64,000 nt of DNA. Source: Bemisia tabaci (lineage: Eukaryota; Arthropoda; Insecta; Hemiptera; Aleyrodidae). The stretch lies in assembly GCF_918797505.1 (NCBI RefSeq), contig NC_092799.1, positions 14,036,295-14,100,294 on the forward strand. The letters run 5' to 3'. Within the stretch, counting starts at the first letter, position 1, and every line of letters starts with the position of its first letter. Below are positions 45,753-60,700 of this stretch, one piece after another. Made by a program: the position numbers and the translations under genes. The notes below the pieces were generated by a model. That model was not told where the DNA came from and made no database searches. It saw only the letters and a program-made list of their open reading frames with translations.

Positions 45753-48700
45753 CTGAAGTGTAGGATAAAAAATTATGTTAAATCTGAGTTTAGAAACCTT
45801 CAAAGCTTATGGGTACACTTAACCAGGCTGTAAGTCGAGACAACGCAATGTTTTCTTATATCAGGATTATACAATGTACTCAAGGTTTTTTTGAGAACAT
45901 GGTGGATTTCAGGTAGATAGATCGTGTTTGATTGTGGTTCGATGTGTCGTTTGGTTCAAAACACTAGAACATAACTTCAAACAAATTTAGGATAAAGTTG
46001 AAAAAGCTGAAAATGAGAAAATTCCTAGCTATTTCACTTCGCATTTCCGTTTTGTACTCATAAACTTCATTAATCTATCACAAAGAACCCGTTCCCTCAG
46101 ATTACCAATCGACATTTGAGGATATGTCTACATGTTGAGCCAATCGCTATCAATGCAATCTCACCGATTGAAGTTTCGAATACGATCTATGGGTCAGACT
46201 GAGTCAGGACTGCATGAGGTAAAAACACATACACCACCTGATGTCAGCGTGACTCTGTTGGACCTATGACGCCAGTCAGATGGCTGACTAATAAGTATTA
46301 TCAGTGGCGTCATAATGTGCAACTTTTACGAAGGTATTATTCCACTCTAACAGGGAGTTTTTAATGTAAAAAAAGGGGCTGTGAAAACCCTATAAAGACG
46401 AGAGTAAATATGTCGAAGGCAATTGGTCAAATCAGGCATTTTATTAAATGCCTAGGCCGGTAGTCTAATTTTGACAGTTTACGGAATTCTGTAAATTTTA
46501 TGACGAGAAGTCCACGGGTTTTTAATATTTTAGAAATAATAACTCTTCAAATCCGCAAACGCTCCTTGTTTCTTCCTTTTTACATGCCTTAGTACAGTTA
46601 GATGTTAAAATGTTAAAATGTTTATATCTATGACGTGCTGAAAATTTCATGATAAATGTGCATTCAGGATCCATAAAGTTTAAATTACTGTCGTATGCTG
46701 CATATTTTATGTGTATTAAGCGCTTAAAATCGTTTTAAACGCTATTGCGTGGTGCATATTTCTTTCTTACGACAGCAACGAATCATTCTGTCTAAAATTA
46801 GGGTAAAAAATTCCAGATTTCAATATAAGTAAGGATATTTGACTATTTGTCTTGGCATTTGACAAAATGCCTGATTCGAGTGATTGCCTGTGACGTATAC
46901 AAAAAATATACGAGTACCTTCTACTTCTTTTGCAGGCGTGACGTAGACCGGCGCTTTGACGTAAGTAGCTGGTGTATTGTGCAAACAAATGATGGGAAGA
47001 TAACAGCTCTCGAGAAGGTAAACCGCGATCCTCGATGCATCCGGAGCCATGACCAAGCCGATCAAGGGTAAATGCAGCTGAAGGGTCGATAATATCGTCC
47101 CTTTTTTCGTGTCCCACACGATTATCCGTTTATCCTCAGACCCTGCTCAAACAAAATGCAAGATTATGACCGGATAAGAGTAATTCAAAATCCCTGCCCT
47201 GAACATCAGCTGCTTAAAAAATGAAGATACGGTTTACAATGCTGCACAAAATGTTGAATCAAAAGGTACACCGAGAAAGGATATTGGTAGAATTTACCAT
47301 TCTTTCACGCTGTATTTCACACAGCGTCAATTGGACGTATTTCTATCAAACGAAACTATGTGCATTATGACGTGAGCCCTGTTATGCATATATTCTTTTA
47401 GCTGATCTAAAAAATTCTAGCATCAAAACACAGTTCTGTAACCAGCACAACTGACCCATTTCGTGAGCATTGTTCCTCGTTTTCCCCTTTATTTGTGTTC
47501 ATGTTACCATTGTCTTGGGCTTTTTCACAAATATTTGAATCTATTTATTCAGGTACACAACCTCTGGAAAGCGTAAAATATGTACCTGAGACTGCAATGG
47601 AGCCATCCCCAGCGACTTGAACGCAGGTGATACAACCCAAATGACCCAATAGAAGATGCAAATCAGCGCCTGTGTCCATATCCCACACGATTAGGTTATT
47701 ATCCCTCGAGCCAGACACAACCAGAGATTTGTTCGTGATTGCCACCGCTACACACGTTACTGTGTCAGAGTGACCGACTAAAACCTGGATAAAACATGGG
47801 GATAAATAAATGTAGGTTTCCAAATTCATGTGTCTGAGACAATGAAAATATTTCAACGGGAACACTGAAAATTGCATGGAGAAGAAAACTTAAGACTCTG
47901 ATTGGAAAACCGGATGAGTAGAAACGGAGTATCCGGTTTACAGAACTGAAATGACTTGGTATTCCTGGATTCCTTGGGGACAAATTCCTCTCGGCTTTTT
48001 TTTAAAAAAATGTACCTCAATTTGTTGCACCGAGAGTTAGAGGTTTCTTTAAACCACAGAGGTCTGTCCGCACGAGATTTCAAATCTCCCGACCAAAAAG
48101 CAGCTGGCCTCCATTAGTTCATGTTACAGAGGGTTCACCTCCGTATATTTCTACCGTATACATGAAATGACTAGTAAGCTGATATTTTAGTAATACTACA
48201 TGCGGATGGTTTTTCTTAACTTGTGAATATCAACCGACAAAATACGATTGTGGCATGAGCACAACTGGATTACATTTTGCAGCAAAAAAAAAAAACTTGC
48301 ATTTGGCTCTTCCATGAAAGCACCTTTCTGCATAGGGTAACCAATGGCATATATGTTGTTCCTAAAATGAGCCATAAATAAAGGGGTTCTTATTGCAAGT
48401 TTCCTCTTCAAAGTTTAAATTAGATCGGATTAGAATTAGAATATTTAAATTAGATTAGAATTATCGGGTATTGTGCAACTAGAGACTACTATTTTTTGCT
48501 GGGTATAGAAACGACGCATATAACATCAGTTTTCCCAGGCACTTACGCGTTTTTACCGATCAGTCAGGTGTTGCAGCTTTTTATTGTAAAATGCAGTCCA
48601 AAGAAAAGAAACTCTAGAACTTACTTGGGCTAGTTTCCCGCCAATGACCTGCCAAACCTTCAAGGACGTATCTTGTGACCCCGTGATCAAGTGAAGTGAA

Positions 48701-51700
48701 TCCATGGTCAGGACAAAGCAAGTTATTTCTTCCGTGTGGCTAACGTTGAACTTCTCGTCATCTCGATGGGACACCAGGGGCCATATTCGTAAACTAGAAC
48801 ACGCATGTTAAACATTGTTAGATTCATTGCACAAGCAAAGTGTACTTACTTGTCTAAATTCGTCACTCTTATGAACGTATTTATGCTAAAAGGAACTATG
48901 TGCATAGGGATTGCGTGTAATATAGTTCCTTTTAGCATAAATACGTCCTTATGGCGTAAAGGCGTCACTCGTTCTCCGCATGAGCCCCAGAAAGCATGGA
49001 TTTATATGTAGAACGCTGCCATGCTAAGGAAGAACGCCGTATGAACCTTCAGACGTTGCCATATTTCCTCTGATAAAATGCAAATTTTCAGGGGAACTGT
49101 TAGATATTTTTCTTCCAATTTTTCAGACAATTTTGTACACACTTTAGTCTAAATTATTTCAAAATTTCAAGGAAAACTATTCACAACTTTCCTGAAAAAT
49201 GAATTTTTTATCCGTAGAAATGGCGCCTCTCGAATGTACATACGGTGTTCTTCCTTAGCAGAACGGGGCTCATGTGGAAATTGAGGTACGCCCTTAAGTC
49301 GCACGGTGGATCGAATCAATGGGGGAGGTCGGACTATAACGCTATAACCTATTAACAAACTTGTCGCTGTGGCACGCTGGGCGCAGCAGGAGCCGGCCAC
49401 GCCTACAACCTAACATGGTACTTAACGCTTGCGCAATGCGTGAAGTATCCCTGTTAGTTTGTAGGCGCTGGCCGGCCGCCCGCTGCGCGCACGGTGGATC
49501 GAGTCAATAGGAGAGGCCGGACAAATTTGGAAACTTTTACGCTTAGAACTCCGTTTAGACAAAATTTGCGTTTTAAAAGTGGTTCCATTGGTTTCCGCAT
49601 GAAATTTTCTTCAAGCACCGCTCTTGGAGTTTAAAATGCGACGAAATAAACATCAAAAGCAGTTTTAGTAAAAAATTGTGTGCTGAGGCGGATCCAACAA
49701 TTTGGCAACACCGGATTCCCGCCATTTAAACCTATGTTAAATAATCGATTCTTGCCGGAGCACCTGGCCCCTCTGAGAATCGATATATTTCCATAGGTTT
49801 AAATGGAGAAAAACAATGTTGCTAACTTGCTGGATCCGCCAATGATTGTGTACGACCTCTCTAATTGACTCGATCCACTGTGCATCGGAGGGGTGACGAA
49901 TTGTGATAATTTCGTCGCTCGTATCTTTGGTGCTGAATTTTTGTCCTTACTTGGGAACACGTGCGAACCAATGACATGCCGTTAAACAGATGTCTTTCAC
50001 GGCTGTGTAAAGGCAGTGCTTTCCAAATTAACATTCCAAAAGTCGTGGTTCGCCGCTGCATATTTTTTTTAGGCAGGATTAATTTGTGAATTCTAAATTG
50101 GATTGCATTATGCAAAAAGGAACCGAGAGTATTCCAATGGTGCTAGGATTGTGCAAGTTACATTCTTTGCAACACAAGAACGTAAATCATGCAAAAAATT
50201 AAATTTACAGAGGTAATTTTCGCCATGAATTTATATTTTATTGAGAGTAAAGATGAATCTTCTTTAGATGATCGGTTTATATTTGCAAGGTACACGAAGT
50301 TGCACAAGCTTAGTCGACATTGGAATGATCATGGTTCCTTTCTGCAAAATGCAATTCAATTCTGCCATGCTAAGGAAAAATGCCGTATGAACATTCGAGA
50401 GTTGCCAAATTTCTTCCGATATAATGTGTATTTTCAAAGAAAGTTATGGATATTCTTCCTTGAAATTTTCAGGGACTTTGGGTGAAATTCCAACAAAATT
50501 ATCTAAAAATTGGAAGGATATTCATGAGTTTACCAGGAAATTCGTGTATTTTCAAAGGAAATTTGGTAACTCCTGAAGGGTCTAATGGCGTTTTTACTTA
50601 GCACGGCAGAATTGCTGTATTGAAAAACGCGCATATTTTGGAGCGAACGGGATTGGTACCAGGTCTAGGCGATACAGTTTTTCTCGGAAACCTGTTTTTT
50701 TGGAAACATATTTTGGAAAATAATCGGTTGAACCTAGGTTTCGGCCCAGATGAAGTAGGTCTACCGCACGTACCTGTTGCCTCCGTCCCCTGACACGGCG
50801 TACTTCATATTGTTGGTTATGGCCATGTATTGCGTCGGCCCCAGAATAGTGTGCAACAAGTTCCCATTGTCCGCTATCCATACAGCGATCACCCCTTGTT
50901 TGTCACCAGAAACCACCCTCCGACTATCTGATAAAACTCCTACGGCCGTCACCATCGATTGATGTCCCTGAAAGTCAAACAAACACATTAAGGTACACAT
51001 ATCAACGTAGCGACAAGAATACAAGCACCAGGAAGCGCTAAAATATACAACCTGAAGAAGCGAGGGTGAGGGTTTGAATTTAAAATGTTAACATTTTTGG
51101 GAATTAGTAGGTTTTACGAAAGAAAATACTAAAATTAACTAAATGATTGACCCTCTAGTATCCTTGTAAAATTGCATCGCATGCTCACTCGAAATACATA
51201 CAAAAATAGATCTTTACAAATGGGGAAAAGATTACATTAACACCACGTCAGTCCGCCTTCAATGTATAGTATAGGCAAGACGACCTCTCACGTTGACAAA
51301 TAGTGGTATCATCTTAAAATGGCATGCTAACTCTGGGGGTGGGAATCACTCGAATGAAGAGTCATCGGGAAAATTTCAGGGAATTTTCTTGAGAAACTTC
51401 GATAATCCCTATGCTCGCTACAACACTCCGGATTGGGGTCTTTCATTAAACTACCGATTGCTAATAATGGCATCGATGTATCTTCTTATAGACCTCACTT
51501 TGCCCGTGAAAAGACGGCCCTACTTACGGTAAACACGGAGACAACAAGTCCTAAAGTTAAGCCCCATGCCCGGGCGGTCTTGTCTTCTGATCCGGAGATT
51601 GCGAAAAGTCCGTTTGGCGAAATGGCAACGCTGGTTATGGTAGCCGTGTGACCCTCCATTGTAGAATGCAGCTCGTGGGAATTTAGCTGCCACATGTTCA

Positions 51701-54700
51701 CCATATTATCTGTTGCACCTGTATTGAAAGATTAGTTCTGAATAAAAAATACTCTAATAATATAATCTGTACACATTTCGCACTATTAAATTCCAGAAGT
51801 TGCCGATTTTGAATTTATCTCAAGAGGTGCATTTAGCATTAATCTCAATTTGTACATCAATATGCGTATCAATGCAGTAAGGATGTAACTAAGCTTATTC
51901 ATATTTGAAGTATTGCTAAGTTATTGGTAGGTTTTTATTCTGCCACTAGCACACCAATAATTAATAAAACACGATTTGAATCAGTCTTTAGCAGTCTTCA
52001 AAATCGATGGAGTCAGTGTGAGAAAATGCACTGGAAAATAAAACACATTGGATCCATTGAGTCTAGACTCTTGAAAACATTGACAACAAAAAATACTCTT
52101 GATTCAATCAGATTTAAGCTTAAATCAAAAGGAAATCCGCTCAAATTAAGAGGCTTGGTTCAGGATTTAAGCAAAAATCCGATTGAATCAAGAGTATTTT
52201 TTCTTGTCGATGTTTTAAGAGTCTAGACTCTAGATCCAATGTGTTTTTTCCCAGTGTGACTGCACCACATGCTTCGTAAAAATAAATGCTGGAGTTGTGT
52301 CATCGAGGGACTTGGCCAAATTGAAAGGCCAATCCGAGTATTTGGGAAGCATTGTCGACAAAATCAGATGGCAAAAATGTGATTAACTTGAGGAACATCA
52401 CTCTCTGGAGAAATTTTTTTCATGCACCCTTTCAAGTGGAGAATAAAAAATTATTGTGTCGCATATAGACATTTGTTTCAAAGTTATTACGCATGATATT
52501 TCTTTACCTGTGACAGCCGTTAAGCCATCCCTCGAAACTTCTAAGCAGGTGATGGGACCAGTATGCGGTTTCTTCACTTGAGAGGAATGCTTTCCTAAAA
52601 CAAAATATTCCTCCAAGCCAACGCCATCCTCTCGGCGGAAGCTCCAATAAGTTAATCTATTTCCACCTGCAATGCAAAGAATGAAGCTGGAAAAAAGCAT
52701 TATTTTTATAAAACATAAAAAGTGGTCACTAATGAATTTTGCCGACAGGCCATCTACTCTTTTGAAGTTTTTTTTATTAACAATGAGTGATTCAGTTATT
52801 TTTTTATTCTTTGGTAGAGGATACTTGGATTGCATTTTGCAAAAAGGAACCAGAGGCCTTGCAATGATGCTAAGACTGTGCAAAATCATCATTTGCAATA
52901 AAACTACTGAAATCATGAAAAAATATGAAATTCATATGGTAATTTTTGTCTAACGTTTAAAGTTTTTAGTGAGTAAAATAGAGACTGTTAATGGATAAGC
53001 AAGTTTTCTTCCAAGACAGAAGAAGTTGCACAATCTTAGCAACATTGCAAAGCTCCTGGTTCCTTTTTGCAAAATGCAATCCACTTGTTTCTCTCTCAGC
53101 TATTTTAGCGCATGGTTACAAAGTTATTTTGTCTCGTGCTGCGCATTTTTGTCAAATTTTGATAAAAATACTATACCAGCAGTAATGAGGTAGTCGTCTC
53201 TGTTAGTGATTTTGACCTGAACAACTTCCATGTTGTGTGGGGTCGTGATTGTCCTCGCTAAACAGCCAGTATGCATATCGTAGACGTAAACTCTTCCATC
53301 TATTCCTCCGACCACTGCCCTACGATTGTCTCCAGCTATACACATTGAAAGCACCTATTTCAGAAAATCATATAAAAATTCGTTATCAATAATGATTAAA
53401 AATCGTATTGTTCAATACATATGTTACCAATACTGACATTCCTAATATCTAATATAAAAATGACGAAATCGAAAGAACTGTTCACAAAAAAGTGATTAAA
53501 TTACACTAAAATAAATAAATCGTTCCTCGAAAAGTACAAAAATTAATCTATTCAAAATTAAATTTTTCCATCACATTGCGATGACTGAACCAGTTCAAAC
53601 CCTCATTTGTGCTAGTCTATTTGAAGAGGAAGGGATTTGAATTCATTATACCGGTAAGATCCGTATTCTGATGAAACTAATGGTATGATGTCCCGTATTG
53701 AAGATGGGATCAGGTCAAACAGTCAAATATCGATGACCAAAGTGCGGAACCACGTTTCCCTGTTTGCAACATTGCAAACTCCCTGTCATATCGAAAGTTT
53801 GATTATTGCTGTCATTTACAAAAATACAGTTTTTAAACGAGGTATCAGCCATAAAATTTGTTATGTATGGAATTTTCCCAAACGACCGAGAAAACTCGAT
53901 TAAGGAGAGTTGGGTGTGAGTAAAGAAATCAGGCCCGATGTCGATGCCACCACCGATTATACTTGTACCAGTTACATATACCAGTCATATTACCCCCTGT
54001 CAAACTTTACTTCTTCTTTGGAAATCGATTCCAAAGAAACGCGTGTAAATTTCAAGCAATGCAATTGGCTTGTTTCTCTTCGACAAATTAAAAAGAGAAT
54101 TGGAAATTTTGAAACAACGAAATAGAGATACGTGGTTTTGCACTTTGGTCATCGATATGACGTATAAAAGTGTCTACAATAAAAGAGGAGAAGTAATCAT
54201 TTGGAACAATGTAGGCAGATGATATGCTTTTATTAGCAGGGGTTTTGAATGAAATGGATCGTTCATCAGTTCAGATCTTATGTCTCATACGAAAAATTGA
54301 AAATAATTACAGGAATGATAGTTTGGTCATACCTTCGGCCTGTGACCCCTGAGTGCGTGGATTAGCGTACCAGTTGCTAGAGTGTGTAAATATAGTTGAT
54401 TGTCCTCGCAGGCAACAAGTAGAAAAACAGAGTCACTAGACAAGCTGAGTTTACTCACTCCGCTTGGTATATTGATTGTATTGAGCAAAGAGAACTTATC
54501 AAGCGCCCAAAGGCACACACAGCCGTCAGCAGATCCTGTAATCCGAACATCACGAATTACACTCAGCAGACAGAGATGTAAGTTTGATAATACATTCGGC
54601 AAGACAAAGCCACACAATTTTATTCATCTAACAAAAATTCAGGAAGGTCATAAAATGACCTCGTTAACAGAAAAGTCCGTAACAACTTTAAGAAGGGAGC

Positions 54701-57700
54701 TATATTTCCATCGCAGAGCGGCTCCTTAAGACTCCAGGGTAGAGTTATTTACCACCTGGATTGCCGAAAATTGGCAATCTTGCTCTGACCGTGTCAGTCA
54801 TTCTTCTGTTTTTGATGTTTTAATTTAAATGTTTCAATATGCCAGTTACATCATCGCATATAGAGACTGTCATTTCCCTTCAACGATAACGGTATTTAGG
54901 TATTACGATGCTGTCCACCTTCGAGGTAAAATTTTAGAGATTTAAGCAAAGACCAATATGCAAGTTTAGACGAGAATTGAAGCATTAATTGAAACATTTG
55001 CATAACTTCTCGTAAAAATAATATTTTATGGTGGGAAATGCAAGGCTGATGAAATTTTTTTTCTCGGCGTGTAAGAATACATGGAAAAGCATGTACCTGA
55101 CACGAGCACATCCCCGAGGAAGTTTGTGGCCTGGAGAGCCGTCACAGGTCCTCGATGGTGGTCGATTTTCATGACGATTTCATTCGTCACCAAAGAGCTA
55201 ACGATAATTCGGGAATCCTCTCCTCCAGATGCCATCACAGTCGAGTTCATTGCCGATGTCACACATATTACGGGGGCTATGTGCTCTCTGAAACACGAAT
55301 ATATTCTGCACTATATCACAGAATATCCGAACTTATGTGACGGTTTGGGTATAGTTGAAAGTTAGGAAATGTATGGTTCAGCAAGGTTTTCAATGAGCCT
55401 ATAATGATTAGCTGGGTGATTTGGACGTATTTATGTTAAAAGGAACTATGCGTAAGTGGAAATATGGGGTGTGCTCGTGGAAGCTGCATAAGAAACAATG
55501 TAAAAGTGCATATAGTTCCTCTTGAGAAAAAGGAAAAGTGGGATTTGACATTAAATCAAAAGGAACTGATCGCTAACTCGTGAGCCGTGGGCATATGAAA
55601 AAAGCCTTGTGGACAGGGCTCATGAGTTAAAAACGAGCAAGAGCGAAAACGGGGACGGCTTCGTTGCCGCTGACGTCACTGGCGCTTTATAATTCCCACT
55701 CATTCTTGTGGCCTGACCACTAACGAGCACATTCCATCTTCCTACTTGCACATAGTTCCATTTAGCATGCGAATACGTTTGTTTCATCCCATGAGGTAGG
55801 AATCCATTCTAACAAACACTTTCATGTTGGCAGGAGCACGGGTCGGGCGAAGAAGCAAGTGGAGAAAAGAGGAGTGTGGTGTACGCGCAATGCATGAAGT
55901 ATCCACGCAGTCTTGCAGGCGCCAACAGCGCGCGCCTCCGCACCGTGGTGTACGCGCAATGTGTAAAGTATCCCTGCAGTCTTGCAGGCGCCACACGATC
56001 CAGGTCCACATGCGTCTCGCGCCGGCCGCACTTTGTTCAGCGCAATCATTCAAACTCGCGCAGCGTTTTTGAACTTGTAATTTTGAAGGATTTTTCACAG
56101 GTACACTTTGCATGGACTATTGTCATTTAGTTTAATTTAAATTAAACAAATTACACAAAATCCAACTATTTTTCCTTTCTTTACTTACATAACGACAGCC
56201 AATGTGCAAAACTACGGATCTCCATAAGCGACGATGCAGAGTTCCTATCAAACTTTCATTATGTTTTCTTAACATCGCTAATCAACTAAATTCCTTCAAA
56301 ACTGCCTCGATTTTCTCTCGCTGTCATGAGAATATTCTGCAAAATTTTCAAGCTATAAAGTTGACTTGTTTCCTTTAAAAAAATTTATAATAAAGGAGCG
56401 GGAATTTTGAAACATTGAAATAGATGTACGTGGTTTCGCACAGGATCATTGGTGCTTATTTGTATTAACAAATAGACTTAAATTGAGGCTTTAAAGGTGC
56501 ATTTTTGGTATTATGAAATACGATTGTGATCTTAACTTACACCATCTTGAATTTCAGTTCAAATGTCTTCAGATCCCAAACGATTGTTGAAAGGTCGGCG
56601 GAGCCAGTTAAAAGGTACTGAGATGATTTGACTATCGAAATGCAAAGAACAGGCCCGGTGTGTCCTATAATAAATAAATGTGTAAATTGATGACATTTGA
56701 AAAAAAAGTAGGAATTTACTTGTACATTTACTCGGAAAACCTCATCACAATGATTATGGCAAATAGTCAAGATTGCGAAGCAATCAGAAAGTAGAAATGC
56801 ATTTAGTCGAATTCAAACAGAGTAAGCGGCGTTTAAATTTTGGCTGTCCCTCAATTTACATTTTGCACAGCCTGTAGGTTGAAAATAATTACCAAAATTA
56901 ATATAATGCATGAATTTCGCTAAATTGAATTAGATCAGATAAAACTCAAAAATTAGATGTGTTAGATTAGATGTGTTCAGATGCTGTTGTGTGTGTTAGA
57001 TGTGTGTAGTTAAATTCCTGTCTTTCTCTTTCAATCAATGAAAGGAAGCTTTAACATTTTTCAATCGGCAGACTAAGGTCTGTTGTAGCTGTTCTAAGTG
57101 TAGTAAAATGGTATTAATGTTGCAAGAAACATTTTAACGCAAATGAGACTGTACGTATATATTAACTAGTCTTTCTGTGATGTAGATAAAAGCGGACCCT
57201 ACATTGCTCTCAATGAGATGATGCTTTGATTTGCGACTTATAGATTTATCCGCTCTTTCAACGTATGAAATAGGATCGATAAATAGGGATCGAACACTTT
57301 GATAATCGATCCTTTACCAAAGCTTCAAATGGGAAGATATCGATAATCGATCATTCACACACCTCACCACTGGATAAGAGGTATCCGCAAAAAAAAAACT
57401 GTTCAACGTTGAAATGATGACCGGATGTAGAGTAAAATTTAATTACCTCTGAATGTATGCACTAGAGAATTTGACATTACGTGCCACAACTGGGGATCCC
57501 CATTTTGTGGAACTACGACGATATGTTGAGCAGTCGGAGTTGGTTCAATTAAAAGCACCTTGGCATTACATGTAACATCTGCAATGGAAAATTAGCTGCG
57601 GGTTACGATAAAATATGATTGAATCGAGGATTTAAACTTTGTTCGCGCATTTATTTCACCCCAACATTCATTTTAAAATGAATGTTGAAATCAATGCATT

Positions 57701-60700
57701 ATCCAGATAGTTGACAATGTCGCGATAACAAGTAATAACAATTTACACCATCGGCGCAACAAGCAACACTGATATTGAGATAAGGTGTAAAAGAAAAACA
57801 AGCAGTGAACTCCAACACAATGTGTTGATAAGGCGCGTCATTAACTCGCACATATCAACCCCTTTAGTTTTCATTTACAGAGATTTCAAAACAGGTAAGC
57901 AGCACAACAAGAGAATTCACGATCCAACACTGCAAGGTCAACGACGCACCTTGACGAGACCGAGACCGTGTATTGTGAATCTAGAAAGCTATTCGAACAA
58001 ATTTAAGTTTTTTGATCTGCCTCAAGCAAAATCTTATCAGATTCTTGAAGAAAAGTGCTACGGAAAAATTTAAGCGAAGAAAGGAAAAATTCTGTCGAAC
58101 TCCTAGAAGATAAAGTCGATTTAAAGGTATTTTGGGGCTAAAATACCCAAATCACCGGTATTATAAATCCCGTTTTATTATTGAAAAGAAATTGACTCGA
58201 TATAAATGCAATTGTATTAAATATGTCTTTATTTTGTTATTTTAAACGTCTTTTCATGCAAAGAAGCTCAACCATGTCCATGCTTTATTCATTCATGAAT
58301 TGAAAGTAAGCAATCTACATCCCGAAAATCTACTGATTTGCCGTAAAAAATTGCAGAAACTTGATATACCAGGTCGATGCACCCACTCTTTGAATTTACC
58401 AACCAATTTCGTGAGTGCAAATGTGTAAAATCAATATGCTATAGTCATTTTGGGTGCATTCATTTTTCATGAAACAATTGTAAGTAATTTCAATCCGAAA
58501 AACCATAAATTTTCCGTATAAAATCGAAAAAATCAAAATATGTCGACTCCCTGACGTGAAAATTAAATTCTACGTGTGAAAATACTTATGTATCGATATG
58601 CTGAACAGAATGCCCGCCTCTCCTCGTAATTTACAAACCGTTCCTATACTCATCTTAAAATTTTTCTCAGAGCTTTGTGTTATTATCAGCTTCCATTTAA
58701 ACCCCGGTTTGATGGCCGAGTCGGCTGCCCAAAAAGCAAGCCATTTTCGAAAATTCGTGATATTATCAGCTCTCAGGAAATCACCCCATGGGTAAAATTG
58801 CTGGTATAAATTTTCGAGTGCTTAAAATAATCGTATTCAAGAAGCTAAGGCATTTAACTATGGAGTCAATTTCGTTTTAATAATATAACGGGATTTACTT
58901 GTCTTCAGGTCAAAACTCATACAAGGAAGCCCCTTGCAAGAGGCTAATTTTTTGTAATTTCACTCAATTTTTTCTCCTTTTTATAATTGAATTGCTTGTC
59001 ACATTCTGAGGTCAATCATATTAAATTGTAATTTATACATTTCTTTTTTCCCCCTTGATTTTATTTTTTGTTTGGAGAAGTTTTGTTGATTTCTTCAGAT
59101 TTCGAATACTGTAGCTTCTCTTCTATTTGGCCGATTTTTATGAATGAGACCTCTTTTAATTCGTGTTTTAACGGAGAGTAAGGAAAAAATTGCTAAAAAC
59201 TCGCGAAACAATTTTTTTTGAAAATTGGACGAATTCTAGCGTGACGGTGAAATGGTTAATGAAGCGTAAGTAATTGGGCGAGGGGCTGAGGATCCCGGCC
59301 TCGCTTGGCGACCGTCATTAGCTATTGTTCGTCGAGACGCCGACGCAGTGATCAGGAGCGTGGGGAAGAGAGGGCTAAGTGGATTCCTGTATGAGCCACG
59401 TTTAGCAGATGGTCTAATGAGTCTCGAGGCTCATCACAGATTGCACTTACACAGATTGCAGTATCAGAGCACGAATACCAACTTTTGAAAAGTATAACCG
59501 AGGTTACAGATCTGTCAAAGCAACGTTTTGAACAAAACGGTGGAGTTAAATTCTCATTCCGAGAGTGTCGACCTGCTCAGCCATCCTCGAATCAGTTCGC
59601 TTGCTTCCGCTTATATATGCATATTTTAAATCAGCGCGTCGCATTCTTAGGCTTTTTTTAAAAAAACCAAGTAACGTAGACTCTTGGTATTCACTGCACA
59701 TAAACTAGAGAGCCCCAGAATGAGAAACAACTTTAAATCATAATTATTGACGGATAAATAAACTTTTTACACGCTTTGGAAAATCTCAGAAGTTCGCGGT
59801 AGTCACTTTTCGGTAAGGAACTAAGGGACTCGGTTATTGTATCGAGCAGGGTTCGAAACGATCGCAAAGGCGGTATACTACGTATACGCGCCAAAAATGC
59901 ATTTAGTTAGTATCGCATGTGACGAAAACCACAAAACACATTTCGTTTAAACGCCTGAATGCAACTATTCGCTCCACGGATGTCCATGTTGCATAAGCGC
60001 GGATGTTAAGGCGTTTTGACTTTCCTGGCAGTCGCCGCGCCGCTTCACTCACGTGAGACGTGGCGCAGTGACAGGCGGCACTGCAAGAATCCAAAAGGAC
60101 AGAGAGCCTTCAATTCTTTGTTCATACTATTAATGCATCTATTGAGCATGGAAAGTTACAGACAGGCATAGGATGTGAGGATTTTTTGTCCTTCAGTTTA
60201 TCAAAACTGAAGCTTAAAGCAGCGATGTGCAGTAGCATGATTTGGACGTATTCATGCTAAATGGAACCACGTGCAAGTGGAAAGATGGGGTGTGGTCGTT
60301 ATTTGAGGGCCATAAGAATGAATGGGGATTTTAAAGCGCCAGTGACGTCAGCGGCAACGAGACATCTCCATATCTCGCTCGGCTTTAACCCATGAGCCCT
60401 GTCCACAACGCTCTTGTCACATGTCCACGGCTCACGAGTTAGCGCTAAGTTCCTATTGATTTAATGGAAAATCCCGCTTTTACATTTTCTCAAAAGGAAC
60501 TGTATCCACTTTTACATTGTTTCTTATCCAGCTCACCACGAGCACACCTCATACTTCCACTTGCGCATAGTTCCTTTTAGCATAAATACGTCCATTTGTA
60601 AAGTAATTTATAGGAGCTCTTCGTGAATATTGTGATACTAGTGCCTCAGACAGTTGCCAAAAATTGATGTCTGTCATTTTTACAGAGCGCCATTTGGCTT

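Noticed and set aside
45385..45756. 123-codon plus frame
   Set aside because: Antisense shadow of exon 13 of the WD-repeat gene.
46820..46924. Read-through end of exon 12 as the C-terminus of the WD-repeat gene
   Set aside because: The residues after GAA are low-quality, while exon 13 joins in phase and is strongly coding-like.
54327..54729. Plus-strand frames opposite exons 4-5
   Set aside because: Shadows of the WD-repeat exons.
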